Numbered from the stretch's first letter, positions 30,041 to 39,134 are shown. The stretch is DNA of 64,000 nt from Psychroflexus salis (GCF_014640175.1 NZ_BMGL01000008.1:124001-188000); one strand, 5' to 3'. Notes: generated by a model not told the origin, from the letters alone. A program made the numbers and translations.

Positions 30041-30280
30041 TTTAAAGATTAGGAATTTAGTTCTTTTTAGAGCTAATTAAACTATAACACAATTAACTTT
30101 TTTCTGATTAATCGAACTCAGGTTAAAAAGGTTTTGTCTAAGGGTGACAGCATGTAAATTATCAATCTTTTTTCGGTTAAGAACGAGCTAAATTAAAAAA
30201 TTGGCTGATTTACAAATAAGACATAACATCGAATAAGCAACTAATGAGCTATGAGTCATATACAGTGTTAGCTGCAGTTT

Positions 30281-31246
30281 TTATTTTTTAGAAAGTTTTT
30301 TTGTCAAGTGTTCTCCATTCTCGTCAACAAGGAAAGTGGTCAGAGTTCCGTCAGATACATAAACACTTTGTCCAATATCAATTCCGCAACTATTTAGCAA
30401 ATAGTCGAAAATTGAGGCAAATTCCTTGTCGTCCCACTCTCTTGACCTTAAAAGTCCCATTGTATTTACTGTCAGGTGGTTTTGGTCCATATTGTAGGCG
30501 GAGAAATACTTAGGCACATTTTCTTTGAGAATCGCACTGTAGAAAATGTGGCTATTAATCTCTAAGTATTGGGGAAAGTTGATTTTATATTCTTTCAGCT
30601 TTTTAAAACCATTCATGAAGTCTTCAATCAGATTATTTTCTTCAAAAACAATCGTGATGGCAACTTTGCCAAATTTCATGGACACACATAGAGCATTGAT
30701 ATTGTTGTGATAGAAAAATTCTTCGTCATCGCACTGGAAAACAAAAATGCTCCAAGGTTTTGGTTCATTAAAAGTCGTAGGTATTCGTATTGATTGTAAA
30801 AATAAGTGGAGTGAAGAATAGCCTTCTAATTCCATAGGGGTCAATATCTTGCCAAGGTCAGGTTGTTTTCTGTCGACCAACAATGAAAGCTCTTTGTATC
30901 TGGTTGCATATAAGATTTTAGCAGTCCATTGAAAGATTGTTAGTTCATCTTGAAAACTTAGATTTTCAAAAGACCTTTCTAACAACTTGCGGAACTTCTC
31001 TTCCATTAAAGACAAGTCTTCGTTATTGCATTTAGGGCAACAAGGGACTGTCAAGTGTCTATATGGGATTGGAGAAAAATTTGTGAGAATTAATTTTTGA
31101 TCCCAAAGGTCATATTTGTGTTGCAACCATTTAGGGAAAATATGTTCGGCAGTTTTAGCATCACTCTTTTTGCCGCATAAAAAACAATTTCCACCATCGA
31201 AATTCTCCTGTCTTAAAGGTCGGTAAAAGTCTGGTTCTTCTGTCAT
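30281..31246 (-). CDS. HNH-endonuclease-like protein (cassette gene)
   Basis: A 321-aa protein. Its N-terminus has CFLCGKK (Cys21, Cys24), EHIFPKWL (His35) and CCPKCNNE (Cys70, Cys73, Asn74), the layout of a zinc-bound HNH nuclease domain. The remaining ~240 residues are unknown. It is the last of four same-strand single-gene units separated by attC-like repeats. The cassette starts with GTTAGTCAG (minus strand) and ends near CAGCTAAC. It is probably a defence or nuclease gene (inference). Confidence 0.7.
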   Translation of the reverse strand: MTEEPDFYRPLRQENFDGGNCFLCGKKSDAKTAEHIFPKWLQHKYDLWDQKLILTNFSPIPYRHLTVPCCPKCNNEDLSLMEEKFRKLLERSFENLSFQDELTIFQWTAKILYATRYKELSLLVDRKQPDLGKILTPMELEGYSSLHLFLQSIRIPTTFNEPKPWSIFVFQCDDEEFFYHNNINALCVSMKFGKVAITIVFEENNLIEDFMNGFKKLKEYKINFPQYLEINSHIFYSAILKENVPKYFSAYNMDQNHLTVNTMGLLRSREWDDKEFASIFDYLLNSCGIDIGQSVYVSDGTLTTFLVDENGEHLTKKLSKK

Positions 31247-31397
31247 TTTAAATTCTGACTAACGTCTCGCGTATAACGAAAGTGGAGAGCTAAAATGCGC
31301 AAGTTTTTCGGTTAAACTTAAAGTTTTTAAAAATACCAAAATTTTCGGTTCAATCACAAATCTCGCCATTTTTGTTATGCGCTGTTGCCCACAGTTA
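31247..31397 (-). repeat. attC-like recombination site between cassettes
   Basis: The 151-bp gap between the DUF262 and HNH genes is a long imperfect palindrome: 31267-31289 (TCGCGTATAACGAAAGTGG and beyond) pairs with 31362-31382 (CTCGCCATTTTTGTTATGC..). The outer ends carry AAC/GTT cores. The GTTGCCCACA at 31384-31393 is complementary to the sequence flanking the other end of the DUF262 cassette (33547-33556). This is the arrangement of integron attC sites, though the core does not fit GTTRRRY. Confidence 0.55.
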
Positions 31398-33512
31398 TTA
31401 TTTCCAATGTAGCTTTTCGTACTCGCTTTGTTCTTCTCTGTTTTTCGGAATAGATGAGTTTCCATTTCTGACGTAAAAACTGTCCTTTCCCTCAAAATTC
31501 GCAAACACAGGTTTTCCACTTTTTAGGATTTTAACTTTGCAAATAGTCTTTTCGTCAATTATTGGAAATGTTATTTTCAGATGCTTTTCAAAGTTTGAAC
31601 CTAAATGTTTTTTAATGATGTTCCTTAAATGCAATTCAAATCCGTCAACGTCTTTTTTTGAAAAGGTTTCAATATCTTTTTCAAGCCCTAAAGCATTTCC
31701 ATTATCATCAACTCCGATTATTAAAATTCCGCCTTCGCTGTTTAAAAATGCAGAAACGGTTTTGGCAATAACATACTCTAAATTTTTATTTACAATATTT
31801 TGTCTTAAATCATAACGCAAAGTTGATTTCATTTCCAACTTTTCATTTTCTCCGATTAAGATTAATTCTTTCAATTCGGTATCTTCAATTTTTTCTGCGT
31901 TTGTAAATTCTATTCTGTTTTTTAAAGCATTATAAATAGAAGTAGCTCTCTTTTCTAAAAACACAGAATAATCATCGCTATGAATTCCAAAATCGTCAAT
32001 ATTATCAATTAAGTGAGATTTTATAGATTTATGTAATTCCGCATTCTCGTCCAAGAAATCTTGAATATATATTGATGGTGCTTTTGCTCGTATTTTGCGC
32101 TTGTTTAAATCTGCGCCAACCAACGTGATATTCACAATACTATTTTCGTTCCCAATTCCTTGTTTTCTTAAATACGATTTTGGGAAAAAGTGATGGTAGT
32201 TTTTACTATTCGCCATTTTTAACCAAGAATTGTCAAGGATAACTTTTCCGTTGTCTTGAAAGTCTTTTGGCTCTGAATAAGCTAACAAACAAAGAACTGC
32301 TTTACAATAACTATTACCTGCACTAAAATTTGTGTCTATTAAATCTCTTGGCGAACTTAAAAAGACTTTTAATTCATCGTAGTTTGGTCGTTCTCCATTT
32401 AGAATTTTGTCAATTCTTTTAATGTCTTGAGCAAGTTTAGATTCTGTTGAACTTGAATATCTATACGATAACGAAATTCTCCAAAAAAACTCTTCTAAAT
32501 ATTTAATCTGTTCGCCTTTTGGCTTTTCTTTTTGGTAGTAAAAAAAGTAACTGAAAGGAACTAAAAGTGCATCGTAAGGCAATAAAGTTGAAACAGGAAT
32601 TCTATAAACTGAACGGAAGTAATCAATACTTTCTTTAAGCGATGAAATTACATCGTCCCAAATATCTATAATACTTTGCTTGTCTAACTGTAAAACGACT
32701 TTTCTTTTACACTCCTTGTTTTTGCTTAATATTAAACCTAAAACATTTAAAATTACTGTACTTGATATTGTTTCGTATTTACTGACTTCAAGCTGTTTTA
32801 GTAATTTTTGAAATCGGTCTTGCATATCGAATTTCTGTTCCTCGTCATAAGTTTTTGCAGACATTATCTCAAATAGAGTTAAGGTTTGTCCGCCTGTATT
32901 TATTCGAGTAAAAACTTCTATTGCAGAGTCAATATCTTCTTTACGAAGTACGACTGTCGAGAAATCATAAGAAGTAAAAGTTTCTTTGTATTCTTGAATT
33001 TTATCAATATCCTCGTTTGAATAATTTTCTCTTAAATCACTATATTTTGAATTGAGTAAATCTTTTAGAGAGATATTTTTAGTTTCAGGTTGTTCCGATA
33101 AAATTATTTGTTCATCGTTATTGTCAATATCGCCTTCTAAATCAACGAATATTGAACCATAATTCGTAATCTTTTTTTCTCCTTCTTTTTGAATTGAGGC
33201 ACCTAAAAATGCAGCGTACAAAGAGGTAATTCGTTGTTGTCCGTCCAAAACGTACTGAACCTTTATGTCGTCTGGAACAGGTGGCAAAACGAGATTTCCA
33301 ATGTTTTTAATATCGTTTAATCTCTCGTTTGTTTCCCACAAAATAAAAGTTCCAATCGGATAGCCTTTTAAAATACTGTCCAAAAGTTTTGCAGTTTTGT
33401 CAATACTCCAAACAAAATCCCGTTGAAATTTCGGGATTTTAATTTGTCCTTTTTGAATTTCGGATATCAAGTCCGTATATTTTTTTGAGTCTGGTTTTGG
33501 CTGTTTATTCAT
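31398..33512 (-). CDS. DUF262 / HNH-like / AlbA_2 fusion protein (cassette gene)
   Basis: A 704-aa fusion. Residues ~1-250 are a DUF262 (GmrS/ParB-like) domain with IPKFQRDFVW (26-35) and DGQQR (90-94), the GTP/NTPase motif of GmrSD-type restriction enzymes. A HHFFPKS motif near residue 440 is DUF1524/HNH-like. Residues ~545-700 form an AlbA_2 (Schlafen-type) domain (EKLEMKSTLRYD, LNSEGGILIIGVDDNG). The combination suggests a nuclease-type defence protein with an added nucleic-acid-binding module. Target unknown. Confidence 0.8.
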   Translation of the reverse strand: MNKQPKPDSKKYTDLISEIQKGQIKIPKFQRDFVWSIDKTAKLLDSILKGYPIGTFILWETNERLNDIKNIGNLVLPPVPDDIKVQYVLDGQQRITSLYAAFLGASIQKEGEKKITNYGSIFVDLEGDIDNNDEQIILSEQPETKNISLKDLLNSKYSDLRENYSNEDIDKIQEYKETFTSYDFSTVVLRKEDIDSAIEVFTRINTGGQTLTLFEIMSAKTYDEEQKFDMQDRFQKLLKQLEVSKYETISSTVILNVLGLILSKNKECKRKVVLQLDKQSIIDIWDDVISSLKESIDYFRSVYRIPVSTLLPYDALLVPFSYFFYYQKEKPKGEQIKYLEEFFWRISLSYRYSSSTESKLAQDIKRIDKILNGERPNYDELKVFLSSPRDLIDTNFSAGNSYCKAVLCLLAYSEPKDFQDNGKVILDNSWLKMANSKNYHHFFPKSYLRKQGIGNENSIVNITLVGADLNKRKIRAKAPSIYIQDFLDENAELHKSIKSHLIDNIDDFGIHSDDYSVFLEKRATSIYNALKNRIEFTNAEKIEDTELKELILIGENEKLEMKSTLRYDLRQNIVNKNLEYVIAKTVSAFLNSEGGILIIGVDDNGNALGLEKDIETFSKKDVDGFELHLRNIIKKHLGSNFEKHLKITFPIIDEKTICKVKILKSGKPVFANFEGKDSFYVRNGNSSIPKNREEQSEYEKLHWK

Positions 33513-33694
33513 TCAGTTTAATTCTATTACTGGTGTTCGTTTTAATTGTGGGCAACGTTTTGCAGCTACCCGAAGGTGGCGATTTCGAAGCGATTCACTT
33601 TCAACCAAGCACAAACCTTGATAGAAACACAAAGCTTGGTTTAACCACTGAACCGCCACTTTTGGGTAGGTGCTGTTATAGGGCGTTTTTCTTG
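33513..33694 (-). repeat. attC-like recombination site between cassettes
   Basis: The clearest of the series. GCAGCTACCCGAAGGTGGCG (33562-33581) pairs with CGCCACTTTTGGGTAGGTGC (33654-33673) with 17 of 20 matches. Inside these arms AACCAAGC (33603-33610) pairs perfectly with GCTTGGTT (33634-33641). Outside are the core triplets AAC (33554-33556) and GTT (33675-33677). The two-arm structure (R/L boxes with a central spacer) is that of an integron attC site. Confidence 0.6.
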
Positions 33695-34342
33695 TCATTC
33701 CTTTGTCGTCAGGTTAATTTCTATTTGTCCACCAAGTCCACAAGCCAACATATAAGCAAAATATTTTCCGTCCTTCAAGTTTGTCAAGTCAAAAGTTGGT
33801 GGGCAATCAGAATATGATATTTCGCTTTTCTGTATTGCTTCGTTCTCTTTCGGAATTCCTGTTTGTTTTGACAGTGTAACGGTAGTCGCTGTCCCACCGC
33901 ACGGCATAAATAAATACCAATTTTCGTCATTTGAACTACGAATAAAAGTCAACGGTTTGCATTCTCCTTTACCCGTCTCACAACCTTCCCAATAGTCAAA
34001 GTCCACAAATGATAGTTTTACTTTCTCAATCCCCTTTTTTGCGTCATAGTCAGGAAATATATAATAGTCAGTCGTCTTCGTGTCGCCTGTGTAGGTTGTC
34101 AAGTTAAGTAATGCCGTGTCAGGTGCATTTTGAAATTCATTGTAAAAGTAATAACCGACTTTAATGGTGTCATTGGTCAAAGTTCCTTTAACAACTTTAA
34201 TTACTTTATACTCGGCTATATAAATTTTGCTTCCTTGTCCTGGTGAAATTTGTTTCGCAATGACTTTTATTGTGTCATTGTTTGCTTGTCCATAGGTCAA
34301 GAAAGTGAAAAGTGTCAATATGATTGTCAGCGTAAATTTCAT
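33695..34342 (-). CDS. Secreted hypothetical protein (cassette gene)
   Basis: About 215 aa from the ATG at 34342 (MKFTLTIILTLFTFLTYGQ, a typical signal peptide ending in GQ). An in-frame upstream start would add 26 residues, run into the cassette boundary and spoil the signal peptide. The mature part has Cys residues (CETGKGECKP, DCPPTF, LACGLGG) and no motif I recognise. Cassette boundaries GTTATAGGGC/GCCCTATAAC flank it on both sides. Confidence 0.7.
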   Translation of the reverse strand: MKFTLTIILTLFTFLTYGQANNDTIKVIAKQISPGQGSKIYIAEYKVIKVVKGTLTNDTIKVGYYFYNEFQNAPDTALLNLTTYTGDTKTTDYYIFPDYDAKKGIEKVKLSFVDFDYWEGCETGKGECKPLTFIRSSNDENWYLFMPCGGTATTVTLSKQTGIPKENEAIQKSEISYSDCPPTFDLTNLKDGKYFAYMLACGLGGQIEINLTTKE

Positions 34343-34682
34343 TCGTTTCAGTCGTCTTTTAAAATGCCCTATAACTATTAATATCACAAACAAATATATC
34401 ATTATCCTTATTAAAAACACATAATATCAAGTGTTTTTACTCAATATTGAAATGTAAATCAGCACTTTAAAAAATAACGTAAAACCTTAATTGATGAATA
34501 GGTTACAAATAAGGAAAAAGTGGTAGAGTAATTACAATATAAATTGTCTTATTGTAAAAAAGTGTAATTATTTACATTAGTGAGCTCCTTATTGTAAAAA
34601 ACATTATTTATTTACACTTTACTAAAATCTTATTTCAGCATAAATCTTGCTATTTTTTTATGTGCTGTTGTGCGGTCGTTAT
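34343..34682 (-). repeat. Degenerate cassette junction with half attC-like site
   Basis: A 340-bp gap. The right end (34637-34682) matches the outer arm of the other sites: GCTGTTGTGCGG preceded by ATGT. The left end has GCCCTATAAC (34366-34375). The internal partner arm is not recognisable. The middle contains two near-copies of TTATTGTAAAAAA (about 34551 and 34592) separated by inverted GTGTAATTATTTACA-type sequence; I see no gene. Confidence 0.4.
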
Positions 34683-35252
34683 TTATTTTTTCAATTTTAA
34701 TGGTCTATGTAATGAAGTGAATTTCTTTCTGTCTCTCGAACGAGAATTGAATATAATTTCGTCCAAGGTCAAACTTGCTTCATACTCCGATTTCAATATC
34801 TCAATTAAAGTGTTCCACTCGCTTTTATCTCCTTTAAACGATTTCCATGACATCATAAAGTCAAAGTGTTGTCCATGACGAAAAAGCCTACCTGGCAATG
34901 GATAATCCTTTCGGTTTCCAATTAAAATCCCGTATCGCAGGTAAGGGTGAACGTTTTTATGTGTTTGAGCTTTTTGACTGTATGTTATTGCATCATGGGT
35001 TGTTACACTATTAATTTTTGCTTCAACTATTATTCTCGGTTTCCATCTTGTTTCATCTATTTGTTCAAAAATCAGAATATCAGTTTCGTAACCAATGAAG
35101 TTCTGTTGCTCAGGCTCATTGTCGTTATAAGTCAAAATTTCACTTGCATAAGGTAGTCTAAATCCGTCCGTAACTCGCAAGTTTGAGTTAAACGGTTTCA
35201 AAGATTTTTCAATCTCTTCAATTATAGATTTCACCCATTCACGTTCATTCAT
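34683..35252 (-). CDS. PD-(D/E)XK nuclease-like protein (cassette gene)
   Basis: A 189-aa protein with a restriction-endonuclease-like core: GYETDILIFE (Asp), then RIIVEAKINSV (Glu-x-Lys) and a following helix ITYSQKAQTHKNVHPYLRYGILIG typical of the fold. No partner methylase is adjacent, so it is a stand-alone putative nuclease. Flanked by GTTGTGCGG / CCGCACAAC (34667-34675 and 35268-35276), which marks it as one cassette. Confidence 0.65.
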   Translation of the reverse strand: MNEREWVKSIIEEIEKSLKPFNSNLRVTDGFRLPYASEILTYNDNEPEQQNFIGYETDILIFEQIDETRWKPRIIVEAKINSVTTHDAITYSQKAQTHKNVHPYLRYGILIGNRKDYPLPGRLFRHGQHFDFMMSWKSFKGDKSEWNTLIEILKSEYEASLTLDEIIFNSRSRDRKKFTSLHRPLKLKK

Positions 35253-35263
35253 AGTCTCGTTTT

Positions 35264-35290
35264 AATGCCGCACAACTAACGAATATAATA
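35264..35290 (-). repeat. 5' boundary of the first cassette
   Basis: ATGCCGCACAACTAACG carries the CCGCACAAC that is complementary to GTTGTGCGG at 34667-34675. It marks the upstream boundary of the PD-(D/E)XK cassette. No opposing arm is visible toward 35399. Confidence 0.45.
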
Positions 35291-35399
35291 ATAAACAACC
35301 ATTTCATTTTGTATATCGAATGTTTTTATGTGTTATTCATTAATATCTTTGATTTTTCTGCCTGAACTTAATAACTTTCACTTCTAAACAATAGAAAAA

Positions 35400-36134
35400 A
35401 TGTGCTTTCATACTTCACAAATACAGTCAGTCAAAAAAATTGAAAATCAGTACGATGTTAAATTAAGTGATGAAAGTCAACGAGACTTGTTTAATCAGCC
35501 ACGTTTTCACATCAATGGTTTTACACATGCTCAATTACTAATTATTCCACAGGAAAAGCCAAGTGTATTGGCTGCTGCCACTTGGGGAATTGCACCTGAA
35601 AATAAAACGTTAAGTGATTTAAAGGATTATTACAAAGAAGCTGTAAAATTTGGTGGTGGTTTAAATGCAAGAGCGGAGAAAGCATTTTCTCATTTTCTGT
35701 ACAAAAAATCCATATTCAGTAAACGCTGCATTATTCCAGTATCTGCATTTTTTGAACCGCACGAGCACCAAAAAAAGAAATACCCTTTTGTATTTAAACC
35801 CACTGAAGAGCCTTGTTTGTCGCTTGCAGGATTATATACCAGAATAGAAAATGCTGTCACTTTTACCATCTTAACTCAGGAAGCATCGCCTTTATTTGCT
35901 AAAATCCACAATAAAAAATGTAGACAACCTATAATTCTAAATAAGGAATTAGAGAAAATGTGGCTAAATAATGAATTGCAGCAAGAAGAAATTCAAAGTA
36001 TTTTGAACTTTCATTTTGATGAAAATAAATTAGACTTCCATCCAATTAGTAAAGACTTGTTTCAGCCAAAAGTGAATTCAGATGTAGAAAGTATTTTAAA
36101 TAAAGTAAGTTATGAAGAGTTGGAGCAGGAGTAA
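35400..36134 (+). CDS. SRAP domain protein (HMCES/YedK-like abasic-site protein)
   Basis: A 244-aa SRAP protein. Cys2 directly after the initiator Met is the catalytic residue that forms a thiazolidine link with abasic sites. Other family residues are WGIAP (62-66), LNARAEKAF (Asn89, Arg91), PVSAFFEP (Glu119) and AKIHNKKCRQPIIL (His170). Family members shield abasic sites in single-stranded DNA. It is common in mobile elements; here it may protect replicating or transferred island DNA (inference). Confidence 0.9.
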   Translation: MCFHTSQIQSVKKIENQYDVKLSDESQRDLFNQPRFHINGFTHAQLLIIPQEKPSVLAAATWGIAPENKTLSDLKDYYKEAVKFGGGLNARAEKAFSHFLYKKSIFSKRCIIPVSAFFEPHEHQKKKYPFVFKPTEEPCLSLAGLYTRIENAVTFTILTQEASPLFAKIHNKKCRQPIILNKELEKMWLNNELQQEEIQSILNFHFDENKLDFHPISKDLFQPKVNSDVESILNKVSYEELEQE

Positions 36135-36225
36135 GGTTTTAAAGATGCCTTAAATGCTTTTAATGACTGAATCATCAATTCCTTTATAATTCAAGATTAC
36201 TCTTTTAAATCGCCTTAAAATCAAT

Positions 36226-36999
36226 TTAATAAAACAGTTTATGTATGATGGTTTTAAGAATTGGTTTTTCAATGCGTTGACTGATATGACTTCGTTGTTC
36301 GATTAATTTATTTTTTAATGAGTCAAAGTGATTCAATTTTCCGTATTCAATATATTTTATTAGTTCGTTTTGATAAGCATTATTGAGATGTGTTGACTCT
36401 AAAATTAGTTCTTCAATAGAGTTATAAAAACCAATGTTGATATTATGCTTAAGGCAAGCAAAAGAAGCTATTATTTCATACTTGCGATATAATTCCATTA
36501 TTTCGTTTGGTTCATTTAATTTTAAGGCATAAGATACGAACATGATTAAAAGTCTTTTTTTAGGATTGATTTCATCCTTTTTAGACTTGATATAAGTCCT
36601 GTCTAATTCACTAATTTTATAATCAGCAAAAAACATATCTGAGATTAATTCACAATAAACAGAAAAGCTTTTTTTAGTTATTTCTTCATTGAAATTAATC
36701 TCAGTAATTGAAGTAAGTAAAGTTTGTTTTCCAAGCTTTTCATTAATGTTATAATCAATAAATTCATTTGATAAAATAATGTGCGAAATCAATTCAATTT
36801 TGTTTTCTGAAACTAAACTTAATAATGGAGTATCAGAATTGGTTAATAAGTTTAAATCAATCTTCTTATTGAGATAATTAATTTCGTTTTCATTAAAATT
36901 ATACCGTTCTGTAAAGTCTTTATTATTGCTTTTATTTTTTACATAATTCTCAAAATCTTCAATGTAATTATCTATTATATTTTTTTGCCAGTTCTTCAT
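36226..36999 (-). CDS. Hypothetical helical protein
   Basis: A 257-aa Asn/Lys/Ile-rich, predicted all-helical protein with no motif I recognise. The middle (NPKKRLLIMFVSYALKLNE) is hydrophobic but not a convincing TM helix. Its base composition is even more AT-rich than neighbours, as is the gap that follows. Convergent with the SRAP gene. Confidence 0.55.
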   Translation of the reverse strand: MKNWQKNIIDNYIEDFENYVKNKSNNKDFTERYNFNENEINYLNKKIDLNLLTNSDTPLLSLVSENKIELISHIILSNEFIDYNINEKLGKQTLLTSITEINFNEEITKKSFSVYCELISDMFFADYKISELDRTYIKSKKDEINPKKRLLIMFVSYALKLNEPNEIMELYRKYEIIASFACLKHNINIGFYNSIEELILESTHLNNAYQNELIKYIEYGKLNHFDSLKNKLIEQRSHISQRIEKPILKTIIHKLFY

Positions 37000-37672
37000 A
37001 TCGTAAAATTAAATAACTGATAACTGAACACATATTAATTAACTTAAAAGTGTAATTAACATTATAATGGGTTTAAACGAAATGAAATTTATCACTTGTT
37101 GATTAGTATAAGCACTTAAATTAATCAACAATTAATTAATTAATTATAATTCAAAACCTGATTATAATAATGGTCTTCAATTAAAATCAATTAAGTTGAA
37201 CTATTAAGTTCAATCAATTATTTAAAAGTTTTAATGAATTAATTATATTGCTAATCTTTAATCAATGAATAAAGTTCCATGCTTTAAATTGATTTAATAA
37301 TTCATTATTTAATGAGTAGTAATTTTCATTTTTAATGAATTAAATAATTTCAATGCTTTAATAGAAATTATTTGATTGAAATTGATTTATTGTAAGCTAA
37401 AAAAGTCTGCTTAAATAATCATTTGATAAGCTCAATTAATAATCTTTAATTAATAAGTTTTATCTTTTTTAATTTCAATAGATATTAATTACTCCAATAA
37501 TTTAATTAATAAAAATCCAATTATTCTTTCCTTGTAATGGATGTTAATAATAAAACCTATTTGTAATGTACCTAATTAATCAAAATTAATTCTGCTTCAT
37601 TAATTTGAAGCTTGTTTTTCTATTTATTACCAAAATGAGTTCAAGTCTTTTTGATTATTATAAGCGTTTAAA
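37000..37672. other. 670-bp extremely AT-rich non-coding region with repeated TTAATTAAT words
   Basis: No gene. The stretch is dominated by TTAAT/ATTAA words, and a 29-bp imperfect direct repeat brackets it: 37100-37128 and 37652-37680 (TGATTA.TATAAGC..TTAA), 25 of 29 identical. It lies between the integrase gene and the next island gene. Possible roles are an element replication origin, a nucleoid-protein (xenogeneic silencing) nucleation site or a degenerate sequence; nothing shown here decides. Confidence 0.5.
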
Positions 37673-38950
37673 TTAATTAAAGAAACTATGCTCTGCTATT
37701 TGTCGTGCTTTAAATTTTGCAGAAGCTTTAATGTAATTGTAAAAAACTTTTTCTGTTTTGTGACCAGATATTGCCATTATTTTATGTGGCGCTACACCTG
37801 CATTATAAGCATTGGTACAAAAGCTTCTTCTTGCAGTATGTGATGAAATAAATTTATATTTAGGTTCAGTTATTTTTTTAACCGACCCACCTATTGTTTT
37901 AATTAAAGTATATTCATCATTAATTTTTGCTTTTTTCGAGATTGATTTAATGTATTTTGAAATAACCGATGGGTCAATTTTTGGGGGAAATTCTCCATTT
38001 CTTCTTTTAATAATACGTTTTATTTTTTCATTTATAGGAATATATACTTCATTACCTGTTTTTTGTTGTTTCATGTGTATATAATCTCTTTTTCCTTCAG
38101 ATATTAATTTTGGCTCTTTAAGGAAAAGAAATAGGTCTTGAACACGCATTCCAGTATAGCAAGCTATTAAAAATGCATCTCTAACATTTCTTTCAATTTC
38201 AAGATTCAACTTCAAATTAAATATTTTGTCTAATTCTTCTACTGTTAGGTAAGGGTGATTAACTTCTTCACTAAATTTTGAAAAATATCTTTTTTGAAAT
38301 TCTCTATTTTCATGTACATCATTATCGTAAGCTGAGCCAATAATGGTTTTTAATTTTTGAATCATTGAACCTATATAATTTCGTGAATAATGTTTTTGAT
38401 TACCGAATTTTATAAAATCATTGTAGAACTCTTCATTCATATCTTCAAAAACAAAATCTTTTATTTTTCTTGAACGCAGATAACGATTAAAGTAACTTCT
38501 CATATTTTTATATGATTTCAGAGTCCCTTTACCTAATGGTTTTTTTGTAGTCGGGGAGTTGTTAATCGTATAATATTTTAAATACCAGTCCATGTAGTCT
38601 AATACTTTTTTTGGTAATTGATTTTCAGACTCTTCTTCATCTTCTAAGCCTAATATTTTTTTAATTTCATGTTTACAGTTTTTTTGAGATAATTTTTTTT
38701 GTCCAATTAAATCGACCACCTTAGATTCAATATCTAATTCAATGTCGTTAAGTTTTTTATTAATTTCGGTGTCATTTATAATACTACTTGGCTTTTTAAT
38801 CCTTTGTTTTTTATCATCCCAAAATTTTTCATGCCCCTTACTGATGTTTATTTGAGTTGAGAATCTTACTCTAATGGAAGCTCCATGTCTAAAATCTAAC
38901 AAAATAGTGTTTGTTTTAGACCCTTTTCTTAGTTTAAATTTAGTCTTCAT
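37673..38950 (-). CDS. Tyrosine recombinase (phage-type integrase)
   Basis: A 425-aa integrase. An N-terminal arm-binding region is followed by a SAM-like core-binding domain (SRNYIGSMIQKLKTIIGSAYD) and the catalytic domain: ACYTGMRVQDL (first Arg, about residue 268), the lysine hairpin around QQKTGNEVYIPI, HTARRSF (HxxR, about 371-374), and GHKTEKVFYNYIK (His and nucleophile Tyr). It sits about 200 bp from the attR copy of the tRNA end, with the same transcriptional orientation as integrases that read away from attR. It integrates and, with an excisionase, excises the island. Confidence 0.93.
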   Translation of the reverse strand: MKTKFKLRKGSKTNTILLDFRHGASIRVRFSTQINISKGHEKFWDDKKQRIKKPSSIINDTEINKKLNDIELDIESKVVDLIGQKKLSQKNCKHEIKKILGLEDEEESENQLPKKVLDYMDWYLKYYTINNSPTTKKPLGKGTLKSYKNMRSYFNRYLRSRKIKDFVFEDMNEEFYNDFIKFGNQKHYSRNYIGSMIQKLKTIIGSAYDNDVHENREFQKRYFSKFSEEVNHPYLTVEELDKIFNLKLNLEIERNVRDAFLIACYTGMRVQDLFLFLKEPKLISEGKRDYIHMKQQKTGNEVYIPINEKIKRIIKRRNGEFPPKIDPSVISKYIKSISKKAKINDEYTLIKTIGGSVKKITEPKYKFISSHTARRSFCTNAYNAGVAPHKIMAISGHKTEKVFYNYIKASAKFKARQIAEHSFFN

Positions 38951-38989
38951 TTTTAATAGTTTTTAATTAATATTTTACCTTGTTTTAAA

Positions 38990-39036
38990 GCTAAAATATG
39001 TGGTCAAAAACATGAAAACGTTTGTCCATTTGTTTG
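38990..39036. repeat. Right-end island arm repeats
   Basis: GCTAAAATATGTGGTCAAA (38990-39008) is the exact reverse complement of 17632-17650. GTTTGTCCATTTGTTTG (39020-39036) is the direct copy of 17619-17635, followed by a further partial copy TGTCCATTT. They lie between the integrase start and attR. See the left-end entry for interpretation. Confidence 0.6.
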
Positions 39037-39134
39037 TCCATTTATGTCTATTAATGTCATCAAACGGAAAAAAATTATTTTCAAAATAAGCTGTTAGAGC
39101 GCAGATTTGTGCATTTTTAGCTTAAAAGCTAACA

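Noticed and set aside
31259-31519. Minus-strand 86-codon frame over the end of the DUF262 gene
   Set aside because: It overlaps the DUF262 gene in another phase and runs into the attC-like palindrome; no supporting motif.
33485-33817. Plus-strand open frame across the gap after the DUF262 gene
   Set aside because: It coincides with the palindromic attC-like site and overlaps two well-supported minus-strand genes; no family resemblance.
37673-38950. Tyrosine recombinase as the integron integrase for the cassette array
   Set aside because: It is a 425-aa phage-type integrase next to the tRNA att repeat. I see no IntI-specific insertion, and the array lies several kb away.
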